NCBI RefSeq assembly: GCF_020520425.1
Contig: NC_079490.1
Location: forward strand, 5,208,001-5,272,000
Direction of reading: 5' to 3'
Origin: Spinacia oleracea
Lineage: Eukaryota > Streptophyta > Magnoliopsida > Caryophyllales > Amaranthaceae
DNA: 64,000 nt
The translations under genes were made by a program, and so were the position numbers. Below are positions 46,314-58,048 of the stretch, piece by piece. The number at the start of each line of letters is the position of its first letter. Position 1 is the first letter of the stretch. The notes under the pieces are model-generated. The model saw nothing but the letters and a program-made list of their open reading frames with translations. It made no database searches and was not told where the DNA came from.

Positions 46314-46409
46314 CCAGATGTATAATCTAAATTGTGGTTTAGAAATGAATAGCAGGTAAAGTCATTTATCTAATCTGATCTGATCTAATCTAATTTTTCT
46401 TAATTAAGA

Positions 46410-48055
46410 TTTAAATAATAATAATAATTATTATTATTTGATGAAGAATGAGGGACAAAGTCCCGGTTAACGCTAAATATAACAAACAAAAGAGTTAAGA
46501 AAATAACTAAAACAAAGGTAAATAAAGAAAACATAGCATCCTAGCTAGCCAATGATATTCCACTCAGTTCCTTTAATAAAATAGCACGAAAACCTCCCTA
46601 AGTAGCCTGAAAAACCAGCTTAGGAGTCAAAGTCACTCCATAATTAGCTAACAATTCCTCATATTGGTTAGCTTCCCTACCATATATGATATATTCACAT
46701 TGGTGAATTTACCTTTTTTTTCTTTGACAGCAAGCCGAAAAGAGCCTAACACTCCTTATTCCTTTTAATGCACTTCAAGTAGACGCAGTGGAATTCCTTA
46801 AGCAGGTTGTAGATTTCGATGATTATGTTCCTGCTATCAGCTTCTCCTGTGCACTCCCCTGTTATTAGCTGTTTAATCTTGTTATCTCTCGTTTGGACCT
46901 CTATGTGTCTCCATCCAGAATTCTTGGCCAGCTTGAGAGTACGTTCCCGCAAAGGCTATAAGTTCAGCTTGTTCCTTCCTCGAGGCTCTCTTATCTTCCT
47001 GAGTGATGATGGTCTCATCATTGTTCCTCTTGTATCTGCATTGAAGTCTTCCTTTAGCTCTGTTGGTCCATCTCCAGTTCACTCATAGCTCTATCTTATT
47101 ACAATTCTTCCCGTTCCCCACTATTTCAATGGGGGTGCTCCCCTGTTTCTTAATCCTTGTTTCAAAACCTGGTGGTTCATCCCAATCCTCCTTCTCACTG
47201 AAACCTGGTGGTGCCTCTTCCTTACCCATCTTCAAGTTCGTCTCCTTTGTCTCCATATTCCACGTCTTGATCTCTGCTTCAAAGTCTCTTTTAGCTGTTT
47301 CTATAATTTTCCTAGGGTCACAACTAGAGTTATTGAAAAAACAATTGTTCCTCTCTTTCCAAATAGCCCAAAGGGTGGCAGTGAACAGAGTAGTGTTAAG
47401 ATTGCCCCTTGTCCTATCTTCCAGTTTACGATTCTGGAACTCTTTCCCCACTGGAAGAGCATTGTTAAGGATTTTCCATAAAAAGATTTTCCACCTGTTG
47501 TTGATAGAAATTTTCCAAAATCTTTTCCATCTAGGGGTGTGTCTAGCCAAATCTCTCGTGTTCGAAGGGGCTATGGTTCTCATTTGAAAATTGTACCCAC
47601 TCCTAGCAGAGTAGACTCCATTCCTCTCCTTACCCCATGTGATTTGGTCCTCAGTGCCTGGAGACAGCGGAGTTAGAAGTTGGATATCAGAAGAAGAGTT
47701 CTCTTCCATTAGATTGTTGATGATACTCCAGTCCCAGTTATTGTTCGCATCCATCAGGTTCCTCACCGGTTTTTCCAACCATTCTGTAGTGGCATTTTTC
47801 CGTAAGGGTTTATTCCCCTGGATCCAAGGGTGTTTGCATTTCGCTTTCAAGCCATCCCCTATATTCCAATAGCTTCCATCCGCAATCAATTCCAGGCCCC
47901 ATTTTAGCCCTCTCCACCCCCACGTCCCTTGCTTTTTCTTCCAATACATTGAGTTGATGAGGGTGAGCCTTCCTGCCTGGGAAAGGAAAAGCGAGTTCCA
48001 TACATTGAGTCTCTCGTTTGCTTTGTCGATTACACCTTTTGATGATATGATAGTA
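46410..48055 (-). mobile_element. L1-type LINE, 5'-truncated, C-terminal RT region to 3' end
   Basis: The minus strand reads ANERLNVWNSLFLSQAGRL then INSMYWKKKQGTWGWRGLKW (end of reverse transcriptase), an RT zinc-binding domain (YSARSGYNF, RWKRFWKISINNRWKIFLWK, ATLWAIWKERNNCFF), and an RNase H-like end at 46750-47080 (ELIAFAGTYSQAGQEFW) broken off in a shifted frame. The 3' end runs into an AATAATAATAAT-type tail near 46410-46440. No endonuclease and most of RT missing. The longest frame is 288 residues. Confidence 0.75.
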
Positions 48056-48059
48056 AGGA

Positions 48060-49540
48060 GAAGAGGTTCGTACTTGATCTACTAGGAACCGAGCTACTAC
48101 CTCCAAGTCAACCATTACTTATATCTTTCGATGGACAACAAGTAATTCTGCCTTATGCACGAACAAGTACCATGTACACTTAGCTGAAAACATATCATAT
48201 AACTCACCACAATGACCTTAAATTATCCCTCTAGTACCCCTTCCATTTTCCTTTTCCACGTCCTAATTGTGATCCATAACCTTCTTAATCATATATACTC
48301 ACCATAGCTAATACAAACCCCGGCTGATCGAGGGGATATCAACAATCCTCCCAAAATAACGGTTGTCTCTTCCCCTCCCATGACCACCAAAGAGTTGTAG
48401 CAAATACCATTAGCCCCATGGAGGAACGTACCTCCTATAGAAGTTGGACATCAAGATTCGAACAGAAGACCCCTTATACACAAGGATCGGCAAATTCACC
48501 CATGGTAAACCAAATGAGACACATAAAAGCAATAGATACCATATGCACATTTAATTTTTATTTTGTACCATAGGGAAGCCATGGCCCACTCCGATCCAAT
48601 CCCCCTTGGTTCCGCCAATGCACAATTATTATAATAGGTTAAAACATTAATGGCATAATTATTATAATAGGTTAAAACATTAATGGCATAATCAATATTA
48701 CTCGTAAATAACTTTTATTTAAATTTATAATATTTATTGTAAGTTACACCTCATTGATTTGAATTTACACATGATGTAACTACTAATTATATCAAATAGA
48801 CCTTGATTTATTTATCTAAATATTATTTGTTATAAATAAGTACTCTCTACAAATGAAACATATTAACATAAAACATATTATACTAATATTAATATTAATG
48901 GAACAAAATGAGAAGAAAAAAATAAACCAACAAAAGGATAGACGTCTATAATTTACAAAATAAGTTTTCAAATTTGATCTAATTTTAAATTATTGTTTTT
49001 TATCGCATATATATAATTCTACGTATGCAAAAGAAAAACTCATTTCCCAACTCTGGGTTCTCTATATAAAGCTCACCCTTTCCCAATGATCTCTAGCTTG
49101 AGTATTTGTGGTTGATTATTCTTTATTTTTGCATTTAATCAAATTTTGGCAGATTGTGTTACTTGATGGTTGTATCGTTTCTAATTGACGCACTTATTAA
49201 ATGTTCGCTATGATCATAGGTTAATCTTAAAATGTTACTGATTTTGTTTGGTAAATAAAGGGTTAGACCACTTTTGAAAAAGAGTATTGAACTCAAAACT
49301 TTTTTGAAAAATATTCATGCACGTACCTATGATTAGAGGAAAATTTAAAGTTATACAATAAAACTTTCTCCATAAGTACTACTCTTCAGCTAAAAAAAAT
49401 TAGCATTTACGAATCGTTCTTGCTAATAAAATATCCAAATACATGAAACCCCTACAAAATTATAAAAAAGCATTTACAATTTACATAAAATAATTTACTG
49501 TGAAGTGGAACAATCTGTTGGGCATGTCTAGTTTATATTC
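48060..49540. other. AT-rich spacer; no gene seen
   Basis: Contains a 33-34 bp direct tandem duplication at about 48622-48690 (ATAATAGGTTAAAACATTAA twice). The remainder has no recognisable coding or RNA gene. Confidence 0.4.
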
Positions 49541-50130
49541 ATGAAGTCCACACACATTTTCCACTTGGTCATTGCTTTTCTTCACCGTTACTACGCTGGC
49601 TAGCCATTATGGATAATCACATTCCTATATGAATTCTGCTGCCAACAAGTTGTTAACCTCTTTTTGTATGACTGCAATTTTCTCTGCTGAGAAGTTTCTT
49701 TTCTTCTGCCTGACTGGTCTGACCTCTGTGTTGATGTTTAGTCTGTACACCATGATACTAGGGTCGATCCTTGACATCTCATCGCCCGAGAAAGCGAATA
49801 TATATGCGTGTTTTCTCAACAAAAAGCGAACATTTTCCCCTTCCTTTGTGGATGCATAAACATTCTATTGTATTTACATGGAAATGAGTGATCATCCCAA
49901 ATGTATGCAGCAGAACATATTGTGCAATACCATATTTGCTTTTCATGTAGATAAATCAGAAGATAGATACTTTGTAATCATAGAAAAATTTCTCCATAAT
50001 AATTACTTTTACCTAACAAAATTTAACATTTACGAATATTCTTACTAATAAAATATTCAAGTACATGAAACCCCTACAAAGTTATAAAAAAATCATTTAC
50101 AAAGTTACATAAAATCATTTACGAAGAACA
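49340..50130. repeat. Pair of ~150-bp direct repeats flanking a gypsy fragment
   Basis: 49365-49500 and 49975-50125 share TTTCTCCATAA, AGCATTTACGAAT-like, CTAATAAAATAT.CAA.TACATGAAACCCCTACAAA and CATTTAC blocks. They lie on each side of the Ty3/gypsy fragment. They may be old degraded termini or a local duplication. Confidence 0.5.
49540..49865 (-). mobile_element. Ty3/gypsy pol fragment, old and broken
   Basis: The minus strand carries the start of a gypsy reverse-transcriptase region (DPSIMVYRLNINTEVRPVRQ, then EKIAVIQKEVNNLLAAEFI). Only about 300 bp remain, with several breaks; no gag, integrase or clear LTR nearby. Family-level call only. Confidence 0.65.
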
Positions 50131-50312
50131 AAACAAATTCAATTATACATGCAAGTTTATCGCTCTTTTTTTTTGTTAACTTGCTTGTCGTATTTATTCA
50201 TATACGATTGAATTTTTCAAATTTCCGTGTAACTTTTTATTTTGGGTTTTGGATGATTAGTTCGATTAAACTCATACATGATTCTATATTTTTTGGAACT
50301 ATGAAATTTAGG

Positions 50313-50631
50313 TAGACCTGATCAAGACGAGCCCGGCCCTGCCCGCCCGAAATTTTTGCGGGTTTGGGCAGAATTTTCAGGCCCGTTTTCCGTGCCCGAT
50401 CCGGCCCTGCCTGAAATTTTTGTTTTTTTGGGCGGGTTAGGGAAACACAAAAATACACTCTTTAGTTATAAATTTGGCCCGACCCGAAAATGGCCCGAAA
50501 AGCCCGGTATTTTAGGCCCGGAAATAGCGGGTTTGGGCACAAAAAATTGGCCCGAATCTTGGCCCGGCCCGACATAGCGGGCTGATTTTTTATGCCCAAG
50601 CCCGGCCCGGCCCGCCGTTTGACCAGGTCTA
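50313..50631. mobile_element. hAT-type MITE with TAGACCTGATCAA / TAGACCTGGTCAA ends
   Basis: 319 bp, perfect 8-bp duplications AATTTAGG. Subterminal GCCCGGCCC / GGGCGGG / CCCGAAA words. Relative at 54427-54744. Noncoding. Confidence 0.93.
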
Positions 50632-50862
50632 AATTTAGGCAATTCGATTTACCGCTCATTCGTTTTTCAATCGTGTACCGTTACTCCCAACTATAGGTGG
50701 CAACTGGATCGGACTAAACGAAACTATCACGACACAATATGGGTGATGAGTCAGTCGAGTTTGAATAGGTTACAACTCAGCACACAAACTTAGTTCGATT
50801 TCTGGTTGGTAGGGTTTAGGTTGAATTTTTGCAACACAAACTAGGTAAACACATCATGTAAC

Positions 50863-51238
50863 TAGACCTGGTTATTGGACAGGGTAGTCCAATATATATA
50901 GGGTTAGGGTCAAGTTAATAGGGATTTTATTGGGCAGGGCTCTTATTGGACAGGGTCATTATAGGGTCAAACTTATACTGCAATTATTTTGAAAATTAAA
51001 ATAGTAATGATACAAAAAAATACGTGTATAGCTTCGTATTTACTTGTACTTGCACATGGCTCTTTTGTTTTTCATTTTTCATTGCTCGTTTATTGACCCG
51101 CCCACTAATGACCCGCTATTGACCCGCGACCCGCTTTTGACCCGCCCATTATCGACCCGCTAAAAATGACCCTTTCAATACCCGACCCTCTTTTGACCCG
51201 CACCGACCATGACCCGACCCGCCCGTTAACCAGGTCTA
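50863..51238. mobile_element. hAT-type MITE (TAGACCTGGTTAT family, inverted)
   Basis: 376 bp, perfect 8-bp duplications CATGTAAC. Reverse orientation of the elements at 743-1133 and 21230-21616, with the same inner words (GCTTCGTATTTACTTGTACT, CATTTTTCATTGCTCG). Confidence 0.94.
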
Positions 51239-51239
51239 C

Positions 51240-51755
51240 ATGTAACCCATCAAACTCATAAACAACACAATCCAAATGATTGTCATCTTTATTTATCTTT
51301 TATTTATGCCCAGTTGAGGCATCAATAAATTAAATATGGATCCTACTTTTGGACCTCAGTCATTTTTTACTTATTAATATAATTTACGTAAAGACACAAC
51401 ATAGTTCGACATTATAGTTAACATGATTTAACCCGTTAGTTAGATCAATACTTATCCAATCTCGGATAAGTTACATGTTTAGATTTTCCATCCCAACTCA
51501 CCCCAGACAAATCAACCTAGTTGGTTGTCACCTCCACTCCCAACCATGTGCAGAGTGGCTGGTTGCATTAGCCAATAATCCACCACATTTCTTCGTATTC
51601 AATGGATTGTTATTACATATTGTAATATGTGGCCTTTATTATGTAATGTTTATGGATTTGTATGATCGCCCACCTAGTACATGTTCAATTGTGCCCTTGA
51701 TAGAGACTTTGTTGGGTGAAGAGAAGTTATGGGGACAGAATGATTCCCTATGGGA
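51240..51755. other. Spacer with a possible LINE RNase H end
   Basis: A plus-strand frame at 51475-51700 contains CAEWLVALANNPPHFFVF and GLYYVMFMDLYDRPP, which resembles the ADWLA..... end of plant LINE RNase H proteins. The match is short, so this is tentative. No other feature. Confidence 0.3.
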
Positions 51756-51759
51756 AGAT

Positions 51760-52571
51760 CGGCGTTTGGTTGGGGATAATAATCAAAGGAAATGGGAATG
51801 AGAGGATATCATTCCCTTTGTTGTTGTTTGTTATTCCTATTTCTTCATTCCCTTTACCCCTTTTCATTATTAAGTTTACCCCAAAACCCTCCATACTCAT
51901 TCCCCACCCCCCTTACACTTTCCCATTCCTTTCCCCCTTCACTTCCCCACCCACTCTCTCCCTCCTCTAACCCTAGACCTTCAACCCACCAGACCACTAC
52001 TACCTCCGCCGCCGGACTGTTCACCGCCGCCACCCCTTCCACGGCCGCTTCCACTTCCTGTTCCGAAACCTCCAACACCTCCGCCGCCGCTTCGATCTCC
52101 TGCTCCGAAACCTCCACCACCTCCGTTGTCGCTTCGATCTTCATCCAAAAACTCCATAATCATGGCTTTAAATAGTCAAATTCGACCATAAAAACTCCAT
52201 ATCTGGAATTTTCATGGTCGAATTAGACCACTAAAACCTCAAATTCGCCCATGAAAATGTGAGAAAATGTGAGAAAAGGAAGAGGAAGGAGGCGGCGTGT
52301 GTGAGAAAAGGAAGGGGAAGGAGGCGGCGGCAAGGGAGAAGAAGCGGCGAGGGAGAAGCGGCGGCGAGGGAGAAGAGGCGGGTTGTCGTTGGTTTTTCTT
52401 TGGTTTCTTCTTTGTTGGGTTTAATTTCCTTCTTTCGTTTTTTTCTCTGCATTTTTGTCATTTTATTTGTTCCACCCAAACAATATTCTAAATCAAAGGG
52501 ATTCATTCCCATTCTCTTTCTTTCCCTTTGTTGATTCCATTTCCTTTACCCTCTGCGAACCAAACGCCCCC
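51760..52571. mobile_element. TIR DNA element with GGCGTTTGGTT ends
   Basis: Left GGCGTTTGGTTGGGGATAAT..., right inverted GGGGGCGTTTGGTTCGCAGA, both followed by matching AAAGGAAATGG. The centre contains CCACC/GCCGCC-rich DNA that creates long spurious frames on both strands. GGCGTTTGGT ends suggest PIF/Harbinger; target duplication not resolved. Confidence 0.55.
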
Positions 52572-52572
52572 T

Positions 52573-53200
52573 AAAATCATGGTAGAGGGAAGTGGAGGAA
52601 TGAAAGAGGTAAAGAGAATTATTAAATTGATACAAAAATAAAAATAAAAGGCGAATTAAGAGAGTTGATTGCCTTTTTCTTTGTTGAAACCCCAAACAAA
52701 CGCCTCCTAATAAGGAAGCCCGTAGATGATTTGTGTAGCTTAGAGAGTTTTATTTGGCAAGTAAAAGAAATTTGTTACTTACCAAAATAGAAAAAAGAAG
52801 AATAAAGATGCACCAAAATAACAACCACCAAAACTCCTAGGCATGAAAAAGCATTAGTGTTTCTTCCCCCACCTGAAAGGTTAGAGAAATAACACCTCAT
52901 CTGCCATATAACAAACAACCTAGGCTAACACCATAGAAACTAGTTGAAGAAATTGCTCACTAATTACATATGTACACCTAATATTAACTCTACAAATGAC
53001 ATAATTAATGATATTTTGCTGACTGTCAAATCTTCCCTCAAAAATCAGTTGATTTATCTGTCTCTAAATCTCATAAACAACTTCAATAAAATTATAATAT
53101 ATAGGAAAGTTCCATACAACAAGTCAATCTTTACTGGTTAATTTGTGAAGAATAGCTAACCAAGTATAGGATGTTAATAGAGATTAACATACGACCAAAG
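52573..53200. other. AT-rich spacer; no gene
   Basis: No coding frame with recognisable similarity, no tRNA and no clear terminal repeat. Confidence 0.4.
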
Positions 53201-53305
53201 ATAGTCTATTACAACATGAAATTTTGAATTTCGCGAGATACAACTAGTAAAGCCAACTCTGAAATTTTGAATCGATGTTCAATATCCGACCAAATATAGT
53301 ATCTT

Positions 53306-53646
53306 TAAAAATGATAAAGGTCGCAACATGCGACCTTTAAATCTTGTCACAATGATAACATGACAGGCTTATGTGTCACAATTTAAATTGAAAATTAAAA
53401 TATTTAACTTATACTCTATATAACATATTATACATGTTACAAAAAAGGTAGGAAAATCTTAATAATTTAATTTATTTCCTTCTTCATACCGACTAGCTTA
53501 TTCATATATTTTCATAGTAAAAATATTGAATTGATAGTAAAAATATTCTGATGACGCATAATCTACGTGGCATCTATTTGTATTAATTAAACTCCGACAC
53601 GTAAGATTATGACAATAAATGTTGTCGCAACTTGCGACTAGTATTT
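53306..53646. mobile_element. Mutator-like MITE with ATGATAAAGGTCGCA ends
   Basis: Full-length relative of 18517-18857. Left ATGATAAAGGTCGCAACATG, right GTCGCAACTTGCGACTAG. The sister duplication unit near 55862-55880 (GTATCTTACAACATAAC) lacks it and shows the empty site. Flanks AGTATCTTT / AGTATTTTA are compatible with a 9-bp duplication. Confidence 0.7.
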
Positions 53647-53974
53647 TACAACATAAAATTTCTATAAGAAATTAATTACAACATTATTGGTATAAGTTAG
53701 TTTCTCACGAAAGCCCAATTTTATAAGGTAGTTTATCGCGAAAGTCCAATTTTATAAGGTAGTTTATCGTGAAAGCTCAATTTTATAAGGTAGTTTCGCA
53801 AAAGCCCGAGTGTATAGGATAGTTTTTTGACAAATTTGACTAAATTTAACAATCTACAATTGAGAGAAGAAAAAGAGGACAAAAAGAAATTAAGATACAC
53901 CACTTAAGCAGATCAACTACGCAAGAATTTATCTTTATTTATGAAATTAAAAATTTAAAAAAAAATGGAAAAAA

Positions 53975-53979
53975 TGACG

Positions 53980-54050
<71 letters not shown>

Positions 54051-54054
54051 CGTC
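53975..54054 (-). tRNA. tRNA-Leu (UAG anticodon)
   Basis: 80-nt class II tRNA. Acceptor GACGGTT pairs with AGCCGTC (one G-U), discriminator A, D arm GGCCGAGTGGTC, anticodon stem CCAGA/TCTGG around loop TTTAGGC (anticodon TAG), short variable arm, T arm GTGGGTTCAAATCCCAC. Directly upstream on the minus strand is CAA, typical for plant tRNA genes; downstream is a T-run Pol III terminator. Decodes CUA. Confidence 0.95.
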
Positions 54055-54055
54055 T

Positions 54056-54350
54056 TGATGATTATTATTGCTTGTTCTAGATTATGAAACGGACAAGTTC
54101 ATTTAAATGAGTACATTGTGGATGATATTAGTAATGTGTGATCTGTATTATTTATCTATCTATTACTGTATATTAAAAGACGCATCAGAAATGACATGTA
54201 TCATTTTCTGGTGCGTCCTTACAATTCTTTTTTTAAAATTAAAAATGTGAAAAGAATAAAAATAGAATAAAATTAGCTACAATAAAAAACATATTACATG
54301 CTACGTAAATTATATGTTTATAACTTAACATTAATATTTTGATTATATAT
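54056..54350. other. Spacer with a Helitron-like 5' end; no gene
   Basis: TCTATTACTGTATATTAAAAGACGC near 54165 resembles the 5' end of the 17376-17886 Helitron, followed by an inverted GACGCATCAGAAA / TTTCTGGTGCGTC. No 3' end found. Confidence 0.3.
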
Positions 54351-54426
54351 CTAGGTGTACAGTGCTCATTGTACACCCTAATCAACACTCATTGAGCATG
54401 TAATGAACATAGAGAATGATTTCAAT

Positions 54427-54744
54427 TAGACCTGATCAAAAGGCGTGTGAGACCGAGAGCATAAAATATGCCCATTATGTCGGGCTCGGCCGGGTCGGGC
54501 CAAGCTTCGGGCCAATTTTGTGTGCCCAAAACCCACTATTTAGGGCTAAAATAGCATGCTTTTCAAGCCAATTTCGGGCAGGGACAAATTTATAACTAAA
54601 AGTATTGTTTTACGTTTCCCAAAGCCCGGTTTTTTTTAAAAGTCTGGGTCGGACCGAGTCCGAACATCGGGCCGAAATATTCTGCCCAAAACCCGAAATT
54701 TTTCGGGCCAGGCCAGTGGGTCGGGTCCATGTTGATCAGCTCTA
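54427..54744. mobile_element. hAT-type MITE with TAGACCTGATCAA / TAGAGCTGATCAA ends
   Basis: 318 bp, perfect 8-bp duplications ATTTCAAT. Same family as 50313-50631 in inverse orientation (CAAAACCCACTATTT vs AATAGCGGGTTTGGG). The SINE target duplication overlaps its right end. Confidence 0.92.
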
Positions 54745-54754
54745 ATTTCAATGT

Positions 54755-54858
54755 TCTTTTTTTGGTTCGAATGAGCCACAAGGGCAGGAATGAGAATCGA
54801 TCCCAGGATCACCTGGAACCGGGATAGAAGCTCTAACCAACTGAGCTATCCATCACTC
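54755..54858 (-). mobile_element. Short tRNA-derived SINE with 19-bp target duplications
   Basis: TCAGCTCTAATTTCAATGT lies at 54736-54754 and 54859-54877. The minus-strand insert has an A box (ATAGCTCAGTTGGTTAGAGC), a B box (GGGATCGATTCTCATTCC) and a short A-rich tail (CCAAAAAAAGA). Only about 104 bp, so it is mainly the tRNA-related head. Confidence 0.88.
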
Positions 54859-54903
54859 TCAGCTCTAATTTCAATGTATATGTACAAGTGGAATATTTAG
54901 AAA

Positions 54904-55056
54904 TAGGTCTAACACGGTCCAAACCGGTCCGGTCCAGGTGCGGTCCAAGCATAATTGGTCTGGCTTCGGGTCTTAAATATCAAAGTTCCGGTCTTTGATC
55001 CGGTCCAGGTCGATCCGGTCCGATCCGATCCGAGTTTGGACCGATGAACACCCCTA
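54904..55056. mobile_element. Small hAT-like element with GGTCC repeats
   Basis: Starts TAGGTCTAACACGGTCC and ends GGACCGATGAACACCCCTA. The inside is mostly GGTCCGGTCCAGG-type words. No matching 8-bp flank. Confidence 0.5.
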
Positions 55057-55156
55057 TTAGTATCTACCGAATAACAAATTACAAATTTAAAAATTCCAAA
55101 ACAACAAATTATCGTATCTTCTGTATTGATCAATCATGAAATTCACAACCCCTAAT

Positions 55157-55495
55157 TAGAGATGGCTTTGGGCCGGCTGGAGGCTCGATCCGACCCAACA
55201 CAAAAAAATCTTGGCCTAATATGGACATGAAAGAAGTACGGTCTTATATGAGCACGAAGTCGTGGACTGAGCCTGAGTAGCATTTTTTTTGGAGAAAACA
55301 CGACATGGTTCGACCCGACACGATAAAGCACGCTAAATTTAGTAAAATTAGGATTAGGCACGACTGCGCTGCTCGACACGACAACCTATGGGCTGGGTCC
55401 TGTTTTGAACTTTTTGACCTGGCCTGACCTGACCAGACATGATGCAGAGTGGGCTTGTCATGGGCCGGCTTCGTTCAGCCCCACAATCATCTTCA
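55157..55495. mobile_element. hAT-type MITE with diverged ends
   Basis: 339 bp, perfect 8-bp duplications CCCCTAAT at 55149-55156 and 55496-55503. Ends TAGAGATGGCTTTGGG and inverted TGAAGATGATTGTGGG (11 of 16). Subterminal GGCCGGCT / CGACCC / GGCACGAC words. Confidence 0.78.
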
Positions 55496-55794
55496 CCCCT
55501 AATAACACGAAAGTACCCCTTTCCCGAGATTCCCAAAAGCACCCTCTAAGGCTTCTACAAGTCCCCATAAAGGCCTTAATAAACCTATAACATGCTTAAA
55601 TTTATGACAATTTAGCAAAAAATACCTTATTAATCGTCTTTTTGTTAAACACTACTTTATAAAAACAATGTTGTAATTAACTACCTTTAAAGAAAATTAT
55701 AAGATATTATTTTTTTCCCGAATTACAAATCGACGTTGACTCAAAATAGCGGGATTAACTTTACCATATACATCTCACGTGTCATTTAATTACC

Positions 55795-56115
55795 ACTTTC
55801 CCGTAAGATGCATCTAGTAAAGCCAACCCCGAAATTTTGAATCGATGATCAAAATCCGACAAAAGATTGTATCTTACAACATAACATATTTATAAGTTAG
55901 GTAGAGTTAATTACAACATTATTGTTAATTATAAGATAGCTTATCGCGAAAGCCTAATTTTATAAGGTAATATCTTACGAACGCTCAATTTTACAAGTCA
56001 ATTTTCACAAATTTGCCTAAATTTAACAGTCTACAATTGAGAAAAGGAAAAGATTACAAAATGAAATGAAACTACACTACATAAAATTATAAATAATAAA
56101 TGAAAAAGAATGACG

Positions 56116-56186
<71 letters not shown>

Positions 56187-56640
56187 CGTCATGATGATTC
56201 TTATTACTGTTAATTAAATTATATAGCAAATATTTATTATAATTACGTACTACTTTTCCCTTTTTTTTGTCCTTTTTTCTTTGCCCCTATTTCTTGAACT
56301 GAAGTTTGAACTGTCACAGGCTTATAATTTCATTATTAGTCAAACAAAAATCGGTAGCAATTAATTCTTAATCATATTTGGACTGACTTCCTACCCATAC
56401 TCGGGGTAGAGAATATGAGTGGGTTACGCTGAACCGTAAAATGAGCTGCTAGATTAACCTCCTTAAAACAATAACAAAAATAACTAATCAAAAGGATCTC
56501 ACAAGCACAATATTTCCGCTCCCATTTTATAAGCATAAAGAGGATATATGTATTTCCTTTGTGGCTCATTCGCACCTAAACCATAAAAAAGTATACATAC
56601 CTTTACATATCCTTTATTACGAGTAGTAAAAATTGTGGTT
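55795..56640. repeat. Tandem duplication unit 2 (tRNA-Leu block)
   Basis: Left part matches unit 1. The part after the tRNA matches unit 3 (CATTATTAGTCAAACAAAAAT, GAGAAT.TGAGTGGGTT, CTAATCAAAAGGATCTCAC, GGCTCATTCG.CACC, TATTACGAGTAGT). Confidence 0.75.
56111..56190 (-). tRNA. tRNA-Leu (UAG anticodon), second copy
   Basis: Base-for-base identical to the gene at 53975-54054, including anticodon loop TTTAGGC. A T5 run after TTC follows as terminator on the minus strand. Flanks are paralogous but diverged, so selection or conversion has kept the gene identical. Confidence 0.95.
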
Positions 56641-56659
56641 CCTTTCATCTAAAATTACC

Positions 56660-56885
56660 ATTGACTAGACCTGTCAAACTAGTGCGACAGGTCGGGTTAT
56701 AATAAATTATTTTCGGGTTAATTCAGTTTGTGGTAAATTACAGGTCTATCATCAATTAACTATTGAATTTCTCTTGTTCATAGTAAAATACAAAAGGCCA
56801 AACAGAAAGTAAGCAGATGAAACAGGAAAAACTACTTGTTTTTTTTAGCAATTAGTTTCACCCTTATTTTACCAGGTCTAAAGTA
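56660..56885. mobile_element. Scrambled hAT terminal debris
   Basis: TAGACCTGTCAAAC at 56666, ACAGGTCTA at 56740-56748 and ACCAGGTCTA at 56871-56880 look like hAT ends, and TCGGGTT words lie between, but no pair gives a target duplication. Confidence 0.4.
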
Positions 56886-56999
56886 TTGTAGACTATTACA
56901 ACATGCTAATATAGAATTAATAGTGAACATAATCGAAATCGACCAATCTCTAAACAATGTGAATAGTGTAAAAATGTCAAACGTTACGAGTATTTATGA

Positions 57000-57997
57000 A
57001 CGTAGGAAGTATTACTTAACAAACAAATCGGAACCCGAGTTCTTGGATACACATTAAATAAAGTTAACCGGAGATGTGTAAGATTATGGAAGATTGGTAA
57101 GGAGATGTCATTCAAGCATGCTTCGACAAATGATTACCTTTAATTCCACAATCTGTGACAAAGTTAATTTTGAAAAACGGATTTAACTCGAGTTCTACGA
57201 GTGATTGAGTTTCAAAAACACAAATGGGCAGTTCATGAGTTCTAGACCCGATCAAAAGGTGGTCCGTGTCGGGTTCGGGCCGAGCCGAAGCATAAAAATA
57301 ACGGGTTTTTCATGAAATGTTCTCGAGGTTTCGCGTAATGCACCAAATACACCCGCGTGTTTCAAAATACATAATATACCCCTATTTAAACTAATGTGCA
57401 CCAAATGCCCCTAGACTTAACGGAAGTCTAACGCCGTTAGTGTTTAATTCGAATTAGCCTTTAATTAAAATAATTAACCCTTAGCATCTTTACTTCTATC
57501 TTTGAGAAACTTTGGAGTGAATTCACGAAATTATGGTCGAATTGACAACAATTAGAGACGAACTTGCAAGTTTAAGCTGAAATCGCACATCAAACTTTAG
57601 GAATTAGAGAAAGAAGCTAGGTGGTGAAAACCTAATTCGAGCATCATATTGAAGATAAAAATAATTTTGCAATGAAACTTCAGAAATTAAAAACCTAGAC
57701 ACCGACTGTGACTGATTTGCAACTCTTACCATTATCAATGGTAATTTCACAGCAAACTGAAGAGACCGAATTCGCAGTCGATTTCTTAGTAGAGTAAGAG
57801 AGAGAAAGTCGTTGATATTATTTTGGGAAAGAGGAGAGAGAAACGCGTGTGTTTGGATTTTGGAAGCAAAGGTGATCGGGAGTTAGATTGGTAAAGATTC
57901 GATCTCATCCGTTAATTTTGGTTTAATCGGACGGTGATGAGAGGTTCCCACTTTAAGGAGGTTCTCATTTTAAGGGAGGTTCTCACCAGAACCTGGT

Positions 57998-58048
<51 letters not shown>

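Larger units (their letters stand above)
53215..54055. repeat. Tandem duplication unit 1 (tRNA-Leu block)
   Basis: Shares with 55795-56190 and in part with 58325-58585: GTAAAGCCAAC.C.GAAATTTTGAATCGATG, repeated CGAAAGC.CAATTTTATAAGGTAGTTT, TAAATTTAAC..TCTACAATTGAGA, then the tRNA gene. A Mutator-like MITE (53306-53646) interrupts this unit only. Confidence 0.75.
54355..54903. mobile_element. Old MITE (relative of 46090-46313) hosting a hAT and a SINE
   Basis: The left end GTGTACAGTGCTCATTGTACAC, then AGAGAATGATTTCAAT, and after the inserts AATGTATATGTACAAGTGGAATATTT, follow the inverted order of the 46-kb element. The far end is missing. Confidence 0.55.

Noticed and set aside
47063-47587. 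Plus-strand frame of 174 residues
   Set aside because: It is the shadow of the LINE frame on the opposite strand, which has RT zinc-binding motifs.
51790-52540. Glycine-, proline- and arginine-rich frames on both strands
   Set aside because: They arise from GCC/CCA-rich DNA within a TIR element and show no domain or paralog support.
54780-54860. Possible tRNA gene (AGCTCAGTTGGTTAGAGC with a B box)
   Set aside because: No acceptor stem, a 19-bp target duplication around it and an A-rich tail show a SINE, not a tRNA gene.
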